From the IMG/VR virus record IMGVR_UViG_3300028394_000085, positions 1 through 58,661 of that record: a DNA stretch of 58,661 nt; one strand, given 5' to 3'. The position numbers were made by a program, and so were the translations under genes. The notes under the pieces are model-generated. The model was given only the letters and a program-made list of their open reading frames with translations, had not been told where the DNA came from and did not search any database. This DNA comes from a virus. This document shows positions 54,904-58,661 of this stretch, one piece after another. Positions within the stretch are counted from its first letter, which is position 1. The number at the start of each line of letters is the position of its first letter.

Positions 54904-55238
54904 TGTCTCAGAACCAAATCAAAGGCGCTAACTTAAAACAGTTAGAAGCCATTTGCGCCGCAATAGACGGTGTTGATAACGGTGGTTTTGGCGCCGCTGG
55001 TGGTAATGAATGGGTAAAACCACAGAAAGCCGATTGGAGCGATTTGGCTCAGGCTATTGACTGGTTATTAAGTTATGAGTGGGGCGAAGATGTAGAGCAA
55101 GGTCAATGCTACATAAACGCCGCTGAGTTTTTGGCTGGAGAAGCCTTAAAGAAATTGAAGAAGGACTATGCCAAGGCTAACGGACTTAAAGTTTCCCAAG
55201 TCAGTTTCAAGAAAGCCGAGGAAATCGTCAATGGCTAA
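54903..55238 (+). CDS. Hypothetical protein
   Basis: 111 residues: LEAICAAIDGVDNGGFGAAG and QCYINAAEFLAGEALKKLKK. Helical, no family recognised. Its end overlaps the next start by 8 bp. Confidence 0.66.
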   Translation: MSQNQIKGANLKQLEAICAAIDGVDNGGFGAAGGNEWVKPQKADWSDLAQAIDWLLSYEWGEDVEQGQCYINAAEFLAGEALKKLKKDYAKANGLKVSQVSFKKAEEIVNG

Positions 55239-55395
55239 AGTAACCAAGAAGGCTCAGAGAGCAATCCTTAAAGATATTAGACGCCAAGTAGTTTGGATTG
55301 AACAAGCCATCAAAGATGGTAACCAAGAGTGGATTGACATATACGCAAACCAACTCGGCGCGACAGCACTTTCACTTCATAGTGAGAATAACTAA
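55231..55395 (+). CDS. Small hypothetical protein
   Basis: 54 residues from ATG 55231 (GAGGAAATCGTC upstream; the frame is open further). Sequence is basic then acidic (KKAQRAILKDIRRQVVWIEQ). Ends where the next promoter element begins. Confidence 0.6.
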   Translation: MAKVTKKAQRAILKDIRRQVVWIEQAIKDGNQEWIDIYANQLGATALSLHSENN

Positions 55396-55413
55396 CCCTA
55401 GTTATGATATACT
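55394..55413 (+). promoter_or_regulatory. Promoter with AACCCTAGTT element
   Basis: AACCCTAGTT (55394-55403), ATGA, TATACT (55408-55413), then GAGAGGGGG and ATG 55437. Overlaps the preceding stop. Confidence 0.8.
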
Positions 55414-55436
55414 CAGATTGTCCGAGAGGGGGCAAA

Positions 55437-55613
55437 ATGGAAAAGCAAGAAAAGGAAAAGCAAGAAAGATTGGCTTACCAAAAAAGGTTGTTGCAAAATC
55501 CTGAGTTTCTAAAAATGTTAGAGGCTGAGGAAGATTTTGAAAGAACTGCCGCTTTTGGTAGCGGAGTCAAACTTGTCAATGTAGTAACTGGCGAACGATT
55601 TACAACTAAGTAA
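55437..55613 (+). CDS. Small hypothetical protein
   Basis: 58 residues from ATG 55437, chosen for the GAGAGGGGG site; upstream codons are the promoter. Highly charged helix then GVKLVNVVTGERF. Unknown. Confidence 0.62.
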   Translation: MEKQEKEKQERLAYQKRLLQNPEFLKMLEAEEDFERTAAFGSGVKLVNVVTGERFTTK

Positions 55614-55628
55614 GGGAGAGGAAACAAA

Positions 55629-55994
55629 ATGACAAAAGTAATTGATAAAGGTCGTCCGTTCAGCGTAGAGGTTCTTAAGAGCCAAATTGGTTTTTGGAAT
55701 ATCGGCGCTATCTCAGGTGGTCGCGTTTTAATTGACGGTGCTACTTACAACGAAGAATACAAAACAACCCAACAGGTCGAATTACCAGTTGCCTATGGCT
55801 ACCGCGTTCGAATCACATTAGGTTGGGATGATACATACACAGTTTCCCGAGTAATCGTAAAGAATACAAAAAAGGGAATCAGCGAAGTTATCAAAGGCAC
55901 CGTTGAAGGTGTCTATTGCGAAAATGTTGGCGAGGTTGCTTACAGAGCATCTTGCTTCCGTTCCTATGAATTCGGAGAGAAGGTAAAAGCATAA
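55629..55994 (+). CDS. Conserved actinophage hypothetical protein
   Basis: 121 residues. NIGAISGGRVLIDGATYNEE, VELPVAYGYRVRITLGWDDT and GTVEGVYCENVGEVAYRASC form a pattern I recognise from many actinophages. All-beta, role unknown. One-base overlap with the next gene. Confidence 0.75.
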   Translation: MTKVIDKGRPFSVEVLKSQIGFWNIGAISGGRVLIDGATYNEEYKTTQQVELPVAYGYRVRITLGWDDTYTVSRVIVKNTKKGISEVIKGTVEGVYCENVGEVAYRASCFRSYEFGEKVKA

Positions 55995-56188
55995 TGACTA
56001 AATGGAAATTATTGTCAGGCAGGGTATATGTAACTGCCGACAATAAATTCATGGTCAAAAATGTTGGTTACAAGTCTTGGGGTTTGTTTATCAATGACGG
56101 CTCTGAGATGTGGGAATTTAATTGGGTAGGCTCAACTTATCCAACCGCAAAGTCCGCAATGTTATCTATCGAGGAGGTAAGCGCATGA
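55994..56188 (+). CDS. Small hypothetical protein
   Basis: 64 residues, beta-rich with many Trp ([20 protein letters not shown]). Overlaps both flanking genes. No family. Confidence 0.62.
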   Translation: MTKWKLLSGRVYVTADNKFMVKNVGYKSWGLFINDGSEMWEFNWVGSTYPTAKSAMLSIEEVSA

Positions 56189-56340
56189 CAATCGAAGAAG
56201 CCAAGAAAATTGTTGGCAACCAGCCAACTTGGGCTTTGAAGAATATGGTCAAGGCTCTTCAGATGTTGCCGTGGCGAAATACAGCGGAAGATTTAGAAAG
56301 ATTGACCGCCGCAAAGATTGTGCTTAAGCATAGAAAGTAA
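56185..56340 (+). CDS. Small conserved phage protein
   Basis: 51 residues from ATG 56185 (GAGGAGG upstream, ATGA overlap). [20 protein letters not shown] resembles a short phage family. Function unknown. Confidence 0.66.
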   Translation: MTIEEAKKIVGNQPTWALKNMVKALQMLPWRNTAEDLERLTAAKIVLKHRK

Positions 56341-56342
56341 AG

Positions 56343-56348
56343 TATAAT
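56343..56348 (+). promoter_or_regulatory. Promoter -10 with GGGGGTT
   Basis: TATAAT (56343-56348) is followed at once by GGGGGTTAA, similar to the inverted element form, then AGAGGGGGAGGG and ATG 56377. Confidence 0.6.
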
Positions 56349-56376
56349 GGGGGTTAATAAAGAGGGGGAGGGAAAT

Positions 56377-57300
56377 ATGGAACATGCAATTCTTGTTCAT
56401 TCGCCTGAGTATGCGAACTGGGTTTTTGACCCGACGCATCCAACTCAAGGGCGACGCTTCCTCCATGCCCGAAATCAATTGCTTCTGCGAGCGCAAGAAC
56501 GCCATCTCAATGTCTATGAGATTGAACCGCAGATGCCACACACCGATGACCTTCATTCTGTTCATAATATGGATTATGTTTACGATGTAACTGTTCGAGG
56601 GGAATCAACGGAGTGGAGCGGACAACGCCACGACTTAGGCGAGTTAGCCAAGTTATTCGCTGGCGGTACTTTGACTGCCCTAGATTCTTTGATTGATTAC
56701 AAAACTAGATTGGCTGTTCACTTCGCTGGTGCAAAGCATCACGCGATGCGTGATTACTCCAGCGGTTTCTGTATCTTCAATGACTTTGCTATTGCCGCTA
56801 CTAAAGCGACAGAAGAGTACGACCAGCGTGTAGCCATCTTTGATTGCGATGCTCACCATGGCGACGGTACTGAAATGCTATTAAAGAAGAATAAGAATGT
56901 TATGACTTATTCAGTTCATGAGTATGGAATTTTTCCAGGCACGGGTTTGATGAGCGATTGGAAACACCGCGCCTATAACTTCCCGCTTGCATCCAAGTCG
57001 GGTGATGACGCCTTGCTATCTGCTACTGAGGGATTTCTTCAGGCTTGCAATGAATTCCAGCCTACGATGATTTTTGTTGCCTGTGGCGCCGATGCTCTAA
57101 AAAATGACCCGCTCTCATCCCTTGAGTTCACCAAAGAGGGTTACTTCGAATCCATGCGGATGATTAGAGAGCAATACTTTGACCATCCAATTCTGCTCGG
57201 TGGAGCAGGTGGCTACCAGCCTGACACGGAAACCCCTGACCTATGGGCGACAGTTGCGCTTGGACTTATGGCGGTTCAAACCGAGGTTGTAAAACCCTAA
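56377..57300 (+). CDS. Histone-deacetylase-family (acetylpolyamine/AcuC-like) hydrolase
   Basis: 307 residues, start ATG 56377. HDAC-fold motifs are intact: tandem His in GAKHHAMRDYSSGF (121-122), zinc ligands in FDCDAHHGDGTE (Asp158, His160) and CGADALKNDPLS (Asp239), and the catalytic Tyr in LLGGAGGYQP (Tyr280). The family removes acetyl groups from lysines, polyamines or other amines using zinc. The substrate in a phage is unknown; polyamines for DNA packing or host proteins are options. Confidence 0.88.
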   Translation: MEHAILVHSPEYANWVFDPTHPTQGRRFLHARNQLLLRAQERHLNVYEIEPQMPHTDDLHSVHNMDYVYDVTVRGESTEWSGQRHDLGELAKLFAGGTLTALDSLIDYKTRLAVHFAGAKHHAMRDYSSGFCIFNDFAIAATKATEEYDQRVAIFDCDAHHGDGTEMLLKKNKNVMTYSVHEYGIFPGTGLMSDWKHRAYNFPLASKSGDDALLSATEGFLQACNEFQPTMIFVACGADALKNDPLSSLEFTKEGYFESMRMIREQYFDHPILLGGAGGYQPDTETPDLWATVALGLMAVQTEVVKP

Positions 57301-57317
57301 CCGTTACGCTTGGTGCT

Positions 57318-58040
57318 ATGAATCCACCAAAAAAACTGCTGACCCAAAACAGCGAACTAAAACCTGACGGAATTTTTAACTGGACTCTACCTGCCTTTGC
57401 CGTAAAATTAACAGATGGAAGTAATTTTAATGTTTGCCCGCAAGCAGGAGCCTGTGCAAGTTTTTGTTATGCAAGAAATGGGACTTATCTGTTTCGCAAT
57501 GTGCGCTCGCGCCATATCTTAAATCTTGAATATGTAATGCACTACCCCGAACAATGGTTTGAGCAGATGTTGGGCGAAGTGCAAAAGCCAAAGATGATTG
57601 GTAAACATATTCGAATTCACGATGCTGGAGATTTCTTTTCTGAGGATTATCTAAACCTATGGTTGAGGATGGCTCGTTTAACTCCCGATGTAACTTTCTA
57701 TTGCTACACAAAGGAAGTCGCTTTGTTTAAGAAAGTTGTTGAACCTGATTGCCCTGCGAACTTTCGTTATCTTTACAGTATGGGTGGTAAGCAAGACCAT
57801 CTCATCAATAAAGAAACTGACCGCCATGCTGAAGTCTTTCCTGATGACGCCGCTATTTTAGATGCAGGTTACATGAGCCAAGATGCCAGCGACCTGTTAG
57901 CGATTACTTTACCTAGCAACAAAATTGGCATACCAGCCAATAACATTAAGCATTTTAATAAGAAACTTGCAGGTCGTACCTTTGGTGATGTCCAAGATGA
58001 ACTTGATGAAAAACGACGAGTCAAACTCGGTGGTGCATAG
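57318..58040 (+). CDS. GP88-like protein
   Basis: 240 residues from ATG 57318 (the frame starts earlier inside the HDAC gene). LLTQNSELKPDGIFNWTLPA, CPQAGACASFCYARNGTY and IRIHDAGDFFSEDYLNLWLR are the conserved core of the GP88 family from mycobacteriophages. The Cys cluster C-x5-C-x3-C suggests a metal or Fe-S site; activity unknown. Coupled to the Ntn-hydrolase gene by overlap. Confidence 0.88.
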   Translation: MNPPKKLLTQNSELKPDGIFNWTLPAFAVKLTDGSNFNVCPQAGACASFCYARNGTYLFRNVRSRHILNLEYVMHYPEQWFEQMLGEVQKPKMIGKHIRIHDAGDFFSEDYLNLWLRMARLTPDVTFYCYTKEVALFKKVVEPDCPANFRYLYSMGGKQDHLINKETDRHAEVFPDDAAILDAGYMSQDASDLLAITLPSNKIGIPANNIKHFNKKLAGRTFGDVQDELDEKRRVKLGGA

Positions 58041-58603
58041 TGACTACGATTATTGCTGTTCAATATGATGACAAGGCAGTAATCGGAGCAGACTCACAAA
58101 CAACTGGTGCAACAGGGCGCAAAGCCTCTCATGCACAAATGGTTAAGGTAACTCAACGCGGAGATTTTATTGTCGCTGGTTCGGGTGAATGTGCGCCTTG
58201 CGATATTGCTCAACATATTTGGGTTCCTCCAGTTCCCTCCGCAAAGGACTGGAATAACCTTTATCATTTTATGATTGCCAAAGTTGTTCCATCTCTTAAG
58301 GCTTGCTTCAAAGAGAACGAATACAAATGGGATGTAGAAGATGATGAAACTAAATTCGCTTTCCTGATGATTATTGGCGGAGAGATATTTGAGATTGCAG
58401 ATGACTTTTCTGTTTGCCTAGATGGAAAAGGTTACTACGGAGTAGGGTCAGGTTCAGATTTTGCAATAGGCGCACTCAGCGCTGGAGCAACTCTCAAAGA
58501 GGCTCTAAAGATTGCTTCAGATAACGATGCCTTTACATCTCCACCGTTTATTTACCACACGCAACAAAAGCGTCAGAAGGTTGTAACTCGACCTAAGAAG
58601 TAG
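58040..58603 (+). CDS. Proteasome-beta/HslV-like Ntn hydrolase
   Basis: 187 residues from a GTG that overlaps the previous stop. After Met removal the N-terminal Thr (TTIIAVQYDDKAVIGADSQT) would be the nucleophile; Asp17 in GADSQ and a Lys in MVKV fit the catalytic set, with GSG near 47. GVGSGSDFAIGALSAGATLK is the second family signature. Such subunits assemble into peptidase rings. Actinobacteria have proteasomes, so a host mimic or inhibitor is also possible. The stop lies in the terminal overlap. Confidence 0.85.
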   Translation: MTTIIAVQYDDKAVIGADSQTTGATGRKASHAQMVKVTQRGDFIVAGSGECAPCDIAQHIWVPPVPSAKDWNNLYHFMIAKVVPSLKACFKENEYKWDVEDDETKFAFLMIIGGEIFEIADDFSVCLDGKGYYGVGSGSDFAIGALSAGATLKEALKIASDNDAFTSPPFIYHTQQKRQKVVTRPKK

Positions 58604-58661
58604 TATACTAACCCTAGTTGTAAAAGAAGGCAGAGATTCTGCTGGACGGATGCGACTAGAG
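58592..58661. repeat. Terminal overlap, right copy
   Basis: Matches 1-70 with two changes. Here position 58650 is A, giving ATG in place of GTG at the possible upstream start of the left-end gene. Confirms circular closure. Confidence 0.95.

Overview
This window looks like a complete genome of a long-tailed, dsDNA (siphovirus-like) bacteriophage. The last 70 bases repeat the first 70 with two mismatches, so the unit is about 58.6 kb and the contig is circular or terminally redundant. The host is most likely an actinobacterium. Two WhiB-like iron-sulfur regulators, a GP88-like protein, a TIGR04338-type metallohydrolase, a DUF7455-like zinc protein and a MuF/DUF5047-style virion module are all typical of actinophages. 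The DNA is AT-rich, and several tail or accessory proteins resemble those of marine and freshwater phages, which suggests a low-GC aquatic actinobacterium. This host assignment is inference.

Layout. Positions 80-4974 (+) hold small accessory genes, interrupted by a minus-strand patch (1223-2608) with a staphylococcal-type nuclease. From 4975 to about 15.3 kb (minus) come terminase, a DNA-modification cassette (C5-cytosine methyltransferase, CmoA-like Cx-SAM synthase, tandem ParB-like protein), RusA and HNH nucleases, replication-initiation proteins, an ERF/Gam recombination pair and a lysis cassette. From 15.4 to 24.2 kb lie the tail genes: baseplate, tape measure, a frameshifted tail chaperone pair and two tail-tube paralogues. 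A metallophosphoesterase segment (24.3-26.3 kb) precedes the connector genes, glycine-rich and other fibres, major capsid protein and scaffold (26.5-37.5 kb). From 37.6 to 47.3 kb are the protease, an island of large tagged cargo-like proteins, MuF and portal. SSB and two WhiB proteins follow, then a lysozyme-like gene, a structured non-coding region, a secreted proline-rich protein (+) and a final plus-strand block (54.5-58.6 kb) with a histone-deacetylase fold, GP88 and a proteasome-beta-like hydrolase.

Most notable points. (1) A CmoA-like carboxy-SAM synthase gene overlaps a C5-cytosine DNA methyltransferase gene whose motif X has Arg where almost all family members have Asn. A basic residue at that Asn is what makes an engineered CpG methyltransferase use carboxy-SAM. 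The pair is a candidate natural system for writing 5-carboxymethylcytosine into phage DNA. (2) A 13-residue tag (consensus KHGDHDQSSHGSW) occurs six times in four proteins encoded between scaffold and MuF. Those proteins also carry GNAT, RelA/SpoT-like and ADP-ribosyltransferase-like regions, suggesting enzymes packaged in the capsid. (3) One tag copy has no start codon and is reachable only by a -1 frameshift at a dnaX-type A AAA AAG site. (4) The tail chaperone frameshift is +1 rather than the usual -1. (5) A shared promoter/operator element (AACCCCAGTT, 3-4 nt, TATACT) recurs upstream of many genes on both strands, and at least two -10 boxes point to leaderless mRNAs.

No DNA polymerase, replicative helicase, primase, integrase, tRNA gene, CRISPR array or insertion sequence was recognised. 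The phage probably uses the host replisome and carries no obvious integration system.
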